Under the pieces are notes generated by a model that was not told the origin of the DNA, did no database searches, and saw only the letters and a list, made by a program, of their open reading frames with translations. Shown one piece after another: positions 1 to 13,200 of a stretch of 64,000 bases of DNA. The translations under genes were made by a program, and so were the position numbers. Each line of letters starts with the position of its first letter. Positions within the stretch are counted from its first letter, which is position 1. This DNA is from Hymenolepis diminuta (taxonomy: Eukaryota; Platyhelminthes; Cestoda; Cyclophyllidea; Hymenolepididae): NCBI GenBank assembly GCA_900708905.1, contig CAADRB010000017.1, positions 2,114,477 through 2,178,476 of the forward strand, in the 5' to 3' direction.

Positions 1-3000
1 TTGCCGTCTAATAAATGTTTTATGAAAATCTGAAAAATAGTAATAATATAAAAAGTCAGTAAAGTAAGTGACTCATGAGACAATTCAAATAAAATAAGTG
101 CTCCAATTATCGTATCGTCGTGTTTTGTTTTGTTTAAATGAGGACGATTTGATTATCGTCATTTCGCTACTCCTTCTTTGGTCGAAAGGTTGAAGGACAC
201 TTTTCGATGCATTTAACCACTTTTGCGTTGTGTAAACATTACCTTACTAATGTGAAAATCTCCTTGTTTTTCATGGTAAATATATCTCTAAAAATACCCT
301 CTTTCGACCTTTTTTGTTCTTTAGGTGGTGCCCAAGTCAATTTCTTTTGTATGATTGGTCGTTAGACTTTTTTTGACCCCTCCGAACTCGGAGATTAGGC
401 ACACACGAAAAGGTTGGATAATTAATGATGATGGAGATGAACTTATAATATATGTGTATATTTACATAAACAATTGTAATGAATGGTTGGGAACACTCGT
501 GCCAATCATTGCTGGGAGATACGATTTTAAAAAGAACTTCAGATTTACCTTTTATACTCTAAGAACTCAATTATATGTACGGTTTTGTTGACTTAATCGA
601 TTATAAAGAAAAATTTTGAACCCAGAGGTCGTGTATAAAAGTATTATTCCTTAAAATTATGAACACATAAGCATGTACTTTTAAGGAAAAGAAAGGCGTT
701 ATTTTCAATATACATATATGTTTTTGTCAAGTGTAGGATAAAAAGGGTTTGAATTTACCTATACGTGTTTTTGTGCAGTTTTTTTAATTTTAATATTCCT
801 GGTATTGATTTCGTTTTAACAGTAACTGGAATTCAATATTCTATAGGAAACCTAAATTAGATATGATTAATCTTACCGGCGTCTAAATAAATGAAAAAGA
901 AGCTTACCGGTGAGTTAAGGGTAATTTATTTTCTACCTCTGGGTTTGAACAGGTCACCAGAACCAAAGTAGTTACTTTGGATAGAGGTAATAGGTGAAAA
1001 GATAAAGTTTTAAGCGTAAAAATTGCCTTTTCTACCGGTAGATTTGGTTGGCGAGGCTTTCAAAATCTTGTCACAACAGTCTTTTATAATTATCACGCTT
1101 CTCGTTATACCAATAAATCAATTGAGAGAGACAAGTTTGTGCATCTTTCAAAGTACATACTTTTCATTTTATCTGTTCACCTGACAATTGAATCTTTAAT
1201 CTGTGCGGCTTGAAGTCGTTTGCTTGGTCAGGAAGATGAAACCATAGAATATTTACAATTGATTAACTTACAATAAACTAAACGTTTAAACGGAAGAATT
1301 TTTCATGACATTACGTAGCTTCATTATTTTGCAATAAACATTCTAAATTTCCAACATCTTATATCAATCTTAGCTATTTTTCTCATTATATACAATTCAT
1401 TGATAACCTGTCTTGAATGATTTGCTTATCTAGAAACAATTTTTGCATCATTACTGAACAGGAGAAGTGATGTTCGATGACGGGAAACACGCATTGTATA
1501 AAAATATCTACCTACTAGCTTTTGCATGATTTTTTAAATTATTCACTAAGCTTCTATCTTTAACTATTGCAAATCAGAATTCAGCTGAAATCGAAAGGAA
1601 AGAGAATGTAATATAGAAACCGGCTACCAGATACTTTATGAGGAAAAGGCAAAGCTAGTAAGCTAAAGTAATGGCTAAGTAGAAAGGAGTAAGGTTCAGC
1701 GTTCTGAAGTAAGATACCAACGACAAATCCGTAAGGAAATTGAGGGAAGATGGAAGAGTCTTTGGCAATGAAGGTTAAACCTCAATATGTGGTAGATAAG
1801 TGACTGTGGGAAAATCAGTAATCGATTTAAACTTACAGTTATTTGTAAAAGGGATCAGGTTCACTGCTTGCATCTTAAAATGACTACTAGTATTACTTAA
1901 ACGTTATTTTAAATTTGAAAAGGGAAAGCATAAAATAAGATGCAAATATCGTCAAAGTAAAAATATTTACTAATTTCATACTCTCATTTCCTTCTTGACG
2001 GTTACATTTATTCAAGTATCTTTATAAATTAAATATGAACAACATGGTAAGGCAGACCATTCAGATTAATGCAATCATCTTTCTTTTCTCTATATATCAA
2101 TTTTGAATGTAAATGACTTTTCTTTCCATTTAGGAGTGGTCATTTGTTAAAATGCATGGATTTTAATAAAATCTCTTGCTCCATTCGCTTGCCAAAAGTC
2201 TTTATTTCCAATTTTTAGATGCTATTTTAGCTCCTTAGTCTTTTATTAATAACTTAAAGCACAGTTAAGTTAAGAGATATATGCCTCATTGTTAGAGTTA
2301 AATTAATTTTGGCGCCATTATTGCGGTAGAATTTTTATAAACACGCCGAAATGCACACAATATGGTATCGTTCAAACGCGTCAAAAATGCCCGCAGTTGT
2401 TTTTATTTCTGTCGAATGAGCTTCAATAATGACAGTTCGGTTTTAATGGACGCACTTTTTACTAAGAAAGTACGCTAGGAGTGTGCTAACAGGTAAAATA
2501 AAAGGAAAACAAGGGGCGTCTTAACTTTCCGCATTTGATTAATTCGAATTACCCTTATTTTATTCATTCTTTTCTAAGTTCGGTCTAAATTATCTTCACG
2601 GTTCATTAGCGAAAATATTAGTCACGATCAAGTGTAACGATTCTGAGTCTTTACTGATTTCAAAAAAGCAAATTAAATCTTACCATTCTAAACCTCAATT
2701 TTCGAATTTCACTTATTTTCATGGGGCGTAATAGTCGAATATCTTAAGTGATATGCGGTGTTATATTAAAAAATATTAGAAAAGGATCTGATTGAAAATC
2801 ATCTTGTCCCGGTTGTCCCAGTTACTCTTGACCTGAATTTAGTTAATTTCTTCCTAAGAAATCGAATAGAATTGCAAACATTCATTAACAAACCACGGTA
2901 GCCTTCTATCACTCAACGTATTCGCGTCAGTGGAGCACTAAATTATTAACTTTTCATAAATTTATTTCAAAATTTGGTCTCATTAATATTGAATGAATAC

Positions 3001-4201
3001 TGAGATTTAAGGCCGCTGAAATACATCAAAGCCTAAGCGCACTGTCTAAAATAGATAGACTGAATACGTACACCTTGAGAGCACTTAAGTAATGGTTTAT
3101 GAAGTATGATCAAGTCCAGTGCTGTAAGAATTCTGTAGTTGCTCAGGCTCCAGATAGAGAAACCAGACTAAACAAACTTGACTAATCTGCTAGCCAAACC
3201 AAACTAAATTTATTAATGCAATTTCACATTTATTTATACACAAATATCTGATTTGGTTGGATTGTGATGGGTCGGAGAAGAGCTAACCAGTCAGTATAGT
3301 ATTTCGAGGTCCTCGTAGCAGAATATGATTTGTCAGACAATGGACCAATCGGTGAATGATAACTGATTCGTCATCCCAGGATCTGCTATTTGGTTACGAC
3401 ATGACTTCCGGTGCATAGCGAAGCGCTGTTTCGCTTCTATATCACAGTACAAGAACTGTTCTAAGACTATTAATTCTGTAAGAATCTGAACAATCTGGTT
3501 TAATTTCATGCATTAACGACCTTCAATTAAAAAAATACATAGAGTTTTGTATGCGTATAAAATTCTGGAACTATGCGTTATGGCTTTAGGCATCTGTTCT
3601 GAACAAAAACATTCATTTCATTTTAATTTTTGTTTTCTAATACACGCATTCAATATTTTTTCTATGGCTTGATCTGACGTGCAGATTTTATACATTACAG
3701 TACTATTCAAACAGATCAACATGCCAGCAGTTGTTTTTTGTCAAGTGAACTTCGATGACATTACGGCGCACCTTCTATAGCGAAAGTACATCATGCTTGT
3801 TACCAGTAAACTGGACAAACAAGAATTTTTTAGTTTCTTCAATGATTCCATTTAGAACAGTACCTTTTTATTCATTCTCTTTTTGTATCTAATCCACTAA
3901 TCTATGATTAAGTAATGTATGGACCAATCTTTGATAATTTGAGATAACACATTCAGTTTTACCGTTCTGATTTTTACCTTTATGAGGAATAAAACTCAAA
4001 TACTAGTCCCATAAGAAACAGAATAATTCTAAAGTAATGAATGTAAACGAGTATACGGTCAAATAAACTAACTTAGATGTATTGGTGGTAATTTTCTGTC
4101 TCGTAGTTAGTTTACTGCCACCTATCTGATGTGCACATTGACAGCTGTGCGTTCACCTTACTTTATAAAATAAAGACTCTCGTCTATTTTCTGCCTTTTA
4201 G
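1..4201. other. Upstream intron or 5' region of the SLC46-like gene
   Basis: The first recognised transporter exon begins at 4202 and opens in mid-codon, so at least one coding exon lies upstream. I searched this stretch for the expected N-terminal part (first membrane helices and the loop resembling SDxxGRR) and did not find it. The sequence is AT-rich with stops in all frames. An open frame at 355-591 has no recognisable domain. The missing exons are therefore probably left of the window, but a short one here could have been missed. Confidence 0.5.
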
Positions 4202-4299
4202 CCTCGGTCATGCTCTTCCACTTGCCTCTTTGGGTTCTAATTGTTGCAACACTTCCTTCAAGTATCCTGGGGAACGGAATATGCGGTATTTTAACGCAA
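4202..4299 (+). CDS. SLC46-like exon (first in window)
   Basis: Acceptor with pyrimidine tract ends in AG at 4200-4201; donor GTAAGT starts at 4300. The exon starts with two bases of a split codon and ends in phase 0. It encodes a hydrophobic helix (FHLPLWVLIVATLPSSILG) followed by GNGICGILTQ. Another frame of the same DNA is also open but does not continue into the next exon. Confidence 0.8.
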
Positions 4300-7200
4300 G
4301 TAAGTGGTTGTGACAAGTCAAAAATTTTTATTTTGCTGCTTCAGCACAGTCTTTAAGATGGAATGCAATATACGTATCTGGAGTCATGTTTGGCAATAAA
4401 GATTTTCTCACAGCTATCTGCTTTACCATAACTGTGAAATTGGAGTGATTCATCAAAATTTATAAAGTGACAATAGCCTAGATGTCAATGACAGATTGTA
4501 CTTTAGACGAACGCATCCATGTGATTTATGTGTAATAGGCTAGATCCGAGTTAACTCGTGAAAGCACTGTAAGATTTTCGATTTTTTCATTAAGGTACTC
4601 TCTGATTGATATTTGGAAAATTAAGCCTTGGTTGAAGTGTATTATAACTATAATAGTTTGTGATTTCCATCAGAACTAAATAAAATTACATTTAAATGTG
4701 ATTCAAACTATTAATTTTATCAATTCTGTTCAATATTAACTGCGTCATCATTGACTTTAAAATGAATATCGCAATCGATATAAACAAGCTGTAACGTGGT
4801 CAGAAGAAATAATCAAAACCACTTCCATGGATAATAAGTTTCGAAGATGGATGGTAAGTTATCCGTAATTATTGGTAAAAATAGCGAAGTATATTCCCAT
4901 ATATTCAGTAGGTACTGCCATTCTTCTCCAAGCAGTAGTCTCCGTATGAGAATTAATAACAGAAGAGTAATTATGAGCATGCATCCGATTGTGCAGATGC
5001 TAACAGACGTCATTCTATTAATAATATTATATATTAATACCCACGGTAGAAAAAATAATTGCAATCCTGGATATTTTGCTAACAGGAAATAGTCTTCGCG
5101 TCGGTGATAGTATAATTTGATAACTATACTCGAATAGTAGGATAATATATTGTTAAATTTCAGTAAGATTTGATCCAGCTTTCGCAAAGTGATCTACAAC
5201 CGTTGTTTTTGTGCTGATCACATGCAGCGGATTTATTTTAACGAAATCCCGCTGATACGGTACAAATTTATCCAATATAGTTTGGTTTAAATTAAACGCC
5301 TTAAATACAAAGGACATGTAATTAAGCTACTTTAGCTACCAAATGAAAACTATTTCAATTTTCCAGCAATCTTGGCTTATAAGTAATTAAATGGAAGGAG
5401 TCTCAAATGATTGGTGAAGTACGCGATTAACCAATAATGTTCCATCAAATAGAAATAGGAAAAATTATTTTTAACATAAGTACTAATGAAATGGAAACAT
5501 AGAAAATCTTTCCTGTTCTATTTATATATGAAATATTAATTTATTATCATTTATGCTTTTAAAAATTATTTATGTTATTTCTTATTATACAGGATAGTTG
5601 GACGTAATGGGTTAAAACTAGACTAACAGTAAAACACCAATATTTTATCTCTGCAATTTTAACTACAGTTCATCAAAGTCTGATCTGGCAGCTACAGACT
5701 GTTTCGCAAATCTTAGTAAAAGAGCCTGACATGAACTAATCTTAAAGGGAATTACTGGTTAATCTTCTGCAACTAGGAAATTTTGAAAAGGAGATTACCC
5801 CAACTTTTGTTTAAAGTACGTTGTTTTTCAATGTCCAATGTGTCAAACTATTTATTAATCCTACTGAATAGGGAATAAATAGCAAAATTAAACGAAAAGA
5901 TGTAAGGAAAATAATCTGATTCATGGTTGGAATTCCTCACAGATTATTTGGTTCGATTGTACGACCTCTAACTGGGGAAGAGGTATATTATTAATTATGC
6001 ACCAAGGCATAAATCTCTTTTTGGTACAGATAGACCAGGTCAGGGGTAGAAAACTTCCATTGCCCATTAGGGAAAGTGTTGACATTACTGAACTTTGGTA
6101 GAAGGGGGATATCCTGGAGCCACATTTATGCGTGGCCTGCATTTTACCACTCCTCCTTTTGACCGGATTTAATCAGTATGCTTGGCCATTCATACCACTG
6201 GACGTACACCAGTGGGAATCAATCTCAACTTCTTCCTTGGCAGACGTACACGTTGGCCGTTGCACTAATTTCGATAGCCATTGATTTGTGTTACTCTCTT
6301 TTAAGTATACAACTGCTATATTCAACACTGACTTTAGGCAACGGTACATGAAAGGGAATCGCCTATTAAATACCATTACACGAAATTTATTCACGGCTAA
6401 TTTTTTCTAACTTCTGTTGGTCATTCCAATCACCGGGTGTATACCGATGAGTTTCAAATCATTCTGCTAATCCTGACACACTAACAACAGTCGCACTACT
6501 TATTTTCATCTTAATGTGATTTGAAACTGACTTTGAATTATTTCTCTCCGCGGATCGTTAATTTGAGAAGAATAGGTTTTCATCAAACAGGTGATTTTCC
6601 ATTTCATACATGACTCTATACAAACTAAGCATCCATCTGAAGTAAGTATACTAAGATTCATATCTTTTCATTCTTTTTTCTCCTCAAGATCTTTGTCTGC
6701 ATCACTGATCTCACAGAGCAAAAAGCTGAGGTCTTAGAGCGCAGACTCTCCGTTGCACCCGTTATAGAGGGTGAACTAGCACCACTTCATCGAAGAAGTC
6801 GAACTAGTTCAATCTTGGAGAGGAGTGAACCAAAGTCCCTGTCAACTGTCCAATCAACGATGGCCTCCGAACGTCTCTCTTATATTGCCATGTTTGAAGG
6901 TGTCATCGGCATGACGATGGCTATTGTTACCATGACTATAGGTAAAGACACTACTTTTAATGATTTCAGTACCGGATATATAGAAAACTGATATTTACGA
7001 GTCTGTTTTATTTTTCAAAGGACCTGCTATTTCCAAATTCGGATTTAAGTTTCCTGGGTGGTTTATGCTTGCGCTGGTTATTGTAAACCTTGTACTCACA
7101 GTACTTATGCCTAACACCAAAGCTCTTTGGGATACTCCAACCAAGAAGAATTCGATAATACCTAAAGAAATCGATGTGAACTCGAAGAAAAAACTTCTCT

Positions 7201-10200
7201 CAATTTCATCGGCAGGTGAAAATCAAGACTCACAAAATCCTGTTGTGGCACTGGCGGAACCGAAAAAGAAGACCAACTGTTGTGTCGCTCTTAAACATGT
7301 AAGATTTTTTAATATGTACTCATCTTTGGGCTGTAAATTTGTTTCACATTGCTTCTAACTCAAGCCATCTGGTGATATAGAAGACAAATCAATCATAAGT
7401 AGAATCGAAGAGTTTTTAATGCTTTGAATATAAATCATACTAATTGAGAGTAATCCGTTTTCTATGCAAGTTATATTAGTGGATAACTCTATACACTTTC
7501 CAAAATTACTCTTTATTCCCATTCTCTATGAAAATAGTTCGTTTTTTGGTCCACTAAGCTGCAGTGATATCTTTATGACCCTACGTCTCAAAATCCCTCC
7601 CTCTCATGTGTAAACGCTTCCCTCTCATCGCCTTTGTTCCTCATCTCTCTCTTATTTGCTTGAATCCTCATCGTGGTTTGTTCAGTACACTTTGGCCTAC
7701 ACAACTCTTAGTGTTCTGCTCTAAAACTGTTGTTACCCTTGTTGGGTGTTAGTTTTAGTCTTACCTACCGCAACCAAGATCTGGTTCATTAGTTCGTACA
7801 ATTTGGTAACTCCTAAATTAGTGACTTCGACTTTTGTTAGCCTCAAAAATACTAGCTGCAATACGTTGTGCTTGCAAGTACATTCACTTAAGCACAGTAG
7901 TCTTGGCAGTCACCTGGAGAGGAATGACTTTACAAATTACTCGGAAAATCCTTCAGCCTTTGATTATTTTCTGTTTGATTTATTGGAATTGCATGATTAT
8001 TACCTTACAGACAGAAGTGGATTCGAGTATCGATCTAAGTACACCTGTATAGTATCTCATAGAGCAGGATTAAAATTACCTTTTAACTAAATCACATTTC
8101 CTCATATTCATTAAATGTCATTTAACAATTTTCAGGTTATTAATACGTTTTGGTTTAAGTATGACCTTGATGTAACACGATTCTTAGGCGATTCATATTT
8201 ACTGATTTAAGGAAATAATTGGGACAGATTAATAAACGAATATCAGTTAAATGTATTAATCGCAAATTTCGTAGGATTTTTATCGTAACCACTCCCCACG
8301 ATATTTTGTTAACCTCTGTGTCTGAAGGCAAACACATACCTGGGCTTTAGGTTCAAAACGTTATTGATCTTGTGTAGGCAAAGAATACCTGAGAAGTTTC
8401 ATTAAATTTGCTATAACTTGCACCTCAAACGTAAACGTCTTGGAATACTATAAGTAAATCAATAAATCGATATTTATTTGGAGATGAGATAAAAGTTAGG
8501 TATGATCATTAACATGATCAGCTATTTAAAATTATTTGGACAAGTCTATTTTAAAATTTCATTGGTCTTTACTTCGGTTCATTTATGCCCACATCTTTAG
8601 TAAATTAATTACTGGATTAACAAAGGTTAACTTGTAAAATGAACCTTTTGTATATATGTAATGATAAAAATTTGCTGCACAAGTTTTAGATCTCCCAAAA
8701 ATATTCAAACATAAAAAACTTTGTAATGCAATAACTTTCAAAATAATTACTTCATTACTTGCAGTGAATGGGTGCAAATAGTTATTCCCGATATTGCATT
8801 ATACACTAAATATACTGAACTGTCTCAAATTAACTTAAAGATCTTCATATCGGCTACATCAAATGTATAAGAAATCGAGCATTCAACCACTTTTTATTTT
8901 CCGCGCTATCGCACGAGTTTTTCGATTAATTATTCCAATTTCAGGGCTCCTTAACGAAGTGAAGAGAAAACATTACCATGAATGTAACTTTCAGAAATGG
9001 AAAAGAATGTCGAAATGCGGAAAAGTCAAGTACGAAGTCTCGTAGAATTCTCTCTTCAATGTACTAGAGAATTTGAAAGCTAAATATCCCATTGTCCTAC
9101 TCGTATGCCGTATACGATATTTATATAAGTAGACCTGTTATTTATTAAAGCAAACTATGATGCAATCATTCTTCTAAAGCTTGAAGAGTTCCACTTTCGA
9201 TGGACCAATAATCGTTTTCGAGGCTGAATTCAAATGAGAGTTTCGGAATATCCGAGAAATCAAGAAGCATTCTCGACGTACTAGGTAATAACTAAAGTTT
9301 TATTCTGTTCGAAATCCCTATTTTAACAGCAATTAAAATTTTTTGTAGCATTTTAAGTCTATTGTTTTGCTTTTTTAAAATCTCTTTGTTCCCGAATGTC
9401 TATTAATTATAATTCTACCATTTTATTATGTTGCTTAGGCTTTCTCCTTTGTGACTGTGCCAATTACTATCGAAATAATTGCAAATCTACTTGCCAGCAT
9501 GGTTGCACTTACCGATATACCAGTTCTAAATCTCTACTTCATTGGAGAACCTTTCGGAATGTCCATTTCTCAAGTTGGAATAACACTGTGAGTAGTTTTA
9601 TATTAGTTATATATTGATATGATTGATTCAGTTTTTACTTCAATATCATTTTAAATTTGGAGGGAGATTCGTAAATTAGTACATGGTAAATAGGTTATTT
9701 TTTCAGTAACATAACCATCTGTTAGATCTAATGAGCTGATAGTTATAAATTTTAGCTAAACCAGCGTCAGACTTAGTTCTCTCTATTCAAGATTGGAGAT
9801 TTGTGAAAGAAGATCATTTGACGCTTTATAATGAAGGATATAATCACTCTGCATTTACAAATATGGGAGTTTTAATACATTCTGAGAAAATAAGTGAATG
9901 TCCGGGAAAACAAGAAGATATCTACAATCTGATTTTGATGACACTTTGTCTAGTGACCAATATCTTGGATACTAGCCGCGTTTGTTGTGTGCTGACCAAT
10001 GTCAACAAACCAGTTTCAGTTAAATCTTGCTAAGTAATTGTTCTAGGTTTTCTAGTAAGTAAGAAAACCTAAGTAATTCTAGGTTTTACTACCTTCACAA
10101 ATAATGTGATAGTTCGAAGGAATATGTCGCAACCATTTGTGTATTTGTAGGGAATAAAGGAGGCAAATGACTGTTCTGTCTATTCTACGCTGAAAAAAGT

Positions 10201-13200
10201 GTGAGTAGAATGTTAACTCATTGGGGAGAAGAGATGCAAAGAATGCCAGACCAAAATGTGTGATATTCAACAGTCGAGAAAAATGCATATGAGACATATG
10301 GGGGGTGATTAACAATGAATATGCCCCAGAGTCACCTTCTCTGATTGAATTTAATCTATCATTGGTCTAAAATGATTAATCGTGTCAGCATTTAGTGATA
10401 GCTAAATGAGAAAAGTGCTAAAGTGGACGTTTCTTATCCGTTTGCTGATAGAAACTAGACCACATTCTAAGCAACTAGTCGAGGTCTATCTCCATTTCCG
10501 TGAAGACACTAGGGTAAAATATTTTGAAAACTGTTCGTTGATATTCCTAAAGAAACTACGACTTTAGTATTTCTACATATGACGACTGTAAGGTTCTGTT
10601 TTTGGGTTTCCTTCGACAGCATAACACGACAGTCTGACGCACGGAAGACTGGCATGCACTGTTAGCCTTCTAACAGCACTATTTTATGTATATTGCTTGG
10701 CCATATTTTAATATAGGTGACTACATGTGTAAACTACTAAGTAGTACTCCTATCATAATATTCGTTAATAGGAATCTTCTGAGTGCACACTGTTTCATCC
10801 GAGACTTGCCGTTTGATATCGTAAATGCTGAACATATGCTTCAACTTATTATCATTTAATTTTTCCTTTTTTGCACAAAATCAGTGCGCCTGTATATAGT
10901 AGAGATATCGTTGATACTCTGGTTATTAATTGATGTTTGTTATCATCATAATTTATAATGCTTCCAAGCTCATACTATCTATAATTTTATGCATTTCACA
11001 GGCGAAATTAAGTTAACGGAAATTGGTGATTCATGCTTATGTTCTCTGAAATAGTTTCACTGTTTGCAATCACAGAATTCAAAATACTAAACACTGCTAA
11101 GTTGTGAAATAGCTGTCCTTGTAAGTAATTTCAAATTAAATCTAATCAGAGTCTACAATGAATGTTTATAATTTGTCATCACGTCACAACTGCGAGAAGG
11201 CCAATGCCAATAATACCTTTTTGAATAAAAGTGCCAACCTTCGCGATATACCACATAATAAACCGGTCGCGTAGAGAACGAGCCCGGACGTATGTACCAA
11301 TCCCACTGCCAGTTATGAAAAAAATACTTAAACCGATTTAAGCCTCATATTTTGTTAGGCTAAATTGGCCGACGATTGATCTTATAGAAAACTTTGCAAT
11401 TGGAAAGTGTCTTCTTCTGAGAAAGATATTTTGCGTAAATGTATTTCGAACAAATAAATAAAATACGATTTAATAAAAAGTATAGAAAATACGAAATAAA
11501 GAAAGATTTAATTTTTTGATACTCCACCTATCAGTGAATAAACTCTGTAATATTCCATCCTCAGTCTTGTCTGATTTGAAATATTCGAACTTCATTAAGA
11601 TTATCTAACAGGTCTTACGTCTTTTGTTTTGGTGGTTTGGCTTTGGCGTCAATTCGGTTAGTTTACTTTGTTTAATTCTAATCCTAACAAAGATTGAGTC
11701 ATTAAAAAATCCAATTTACACTTTTTCACGAAGAAGAAATGATATCAAATAAATGGTTCGTTTATTTTACCGAATTTGCATTATCTTTTATGGGTCTCAA
11801 ATAACTCCCGAATCCTTCCGGGAAATTATGGGTCTTGGGCTAAGGCCTAACATCATGGTGCCACCCTAGTGAGAAACTCAAATTCGACCACCCCATTTAT
11901 TGGCCAGAGTCAACCAGTGTAGTTGATCATTCTGCTCGCTGAGTGTGAACATATAAGCATCTAACCCGTAATCTTCGCACGTTAAACAGCATTATTACAA
12001 TAAGGGCAGAGATCCCTTTGTATCATTTCACTACTCTAATCAATTGAAGATTAATCTTTTAAATAAGTTCATTTACAATACGCCAACACTTCTGTTAGCA
12101 TCCAAGATATTTTCGTAGTTAAAATTGAGCGGAAGGAAGTAATTTAAATAAAATGAAAAGAAAGCATTCATGGATTGAATTCACAAGTACCTGGTTGATC
12201 AGCATTGTCACGGTCTGTCAGACCTGTCATCAGTCCCATCCGACTGTCAACCTCTAATATGCAATTAGGTTTAATTTTTATCTTCGCTTGAAGATCTAAC
12301 CCCACTTTACATCAATTATTCGGCAGTGGCACTGATTCAGTTTGCTCATCATGGTGTTCCTATCTAGCATGGGCCACCCGTATTTGCTAAATAGGCTAGT
12401 ATATCAAAAGGTAATATAATTTCTACGTAAATTTCCAATCGTCTTTTATTTGAAAATTGAAATCGTTTCATTTGTAGACTTCAGGTAAAACGTTCCTCAT
12501 TATGATAAGGCCTGATTTTTACCCGCAGAGAAATAATAGTACCGAGTATATATTACATGAGATGCGGTCGTCTATTTAAACTGGGAACTTTTAAATACAG
12601 CTTGATGGTCAATTAAAAAAACAAAAGCATGATGTGCACATCAATATGGCCGAATCAATAATGAGAAAAGTTCTTGTAATACTGGTGAGAATACGATATA
12701 ATAATAGATGAGTAGTGAGGAGGTAAAAGTCATGACTCTAGCAGACCAGGTCTTCCTATCCTTTCTCCCACATCATATACTTATAGCTATCCGTTTGCTT
12801 GTCCATATAGTAAAATTTTTAGTATTTTTATTAATTAACAGATATTATTTTAATACATATAGAAAATCAATTCAAACACGTTTTAATAACATGTATTCAG
12901 GTTCGCGAATATTTACGAGAGATCGATCCAGGAACCAATAGCTTCAAATGTACTATTCAGGAACCTCAATTATTTTCCTAGCCAAAATGGCCTATCTTAA
13001 ACAAACTGTCAAAATGGTGTGACCTTGATAATGAAGGTCCTAACATGGTTGTGCATTACTGACTTGCGTATTTTCACAAATCACCTTTGCGCACACTAAG
13101 CTGGTAAAAAGTGTTAATTAGCCTATTTTCACTTGGAAAATAATACCCGTATTTAATTTACAGCAATGTGATTGTTGAAGACGTATCTAGGGTCTCAAAA

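Noticed and set aside
12708..12941. 77-codon plus-strand open frame in a transporter intron
   Set aside because: AT-driven codon content; not needed by the exon phases on either side.
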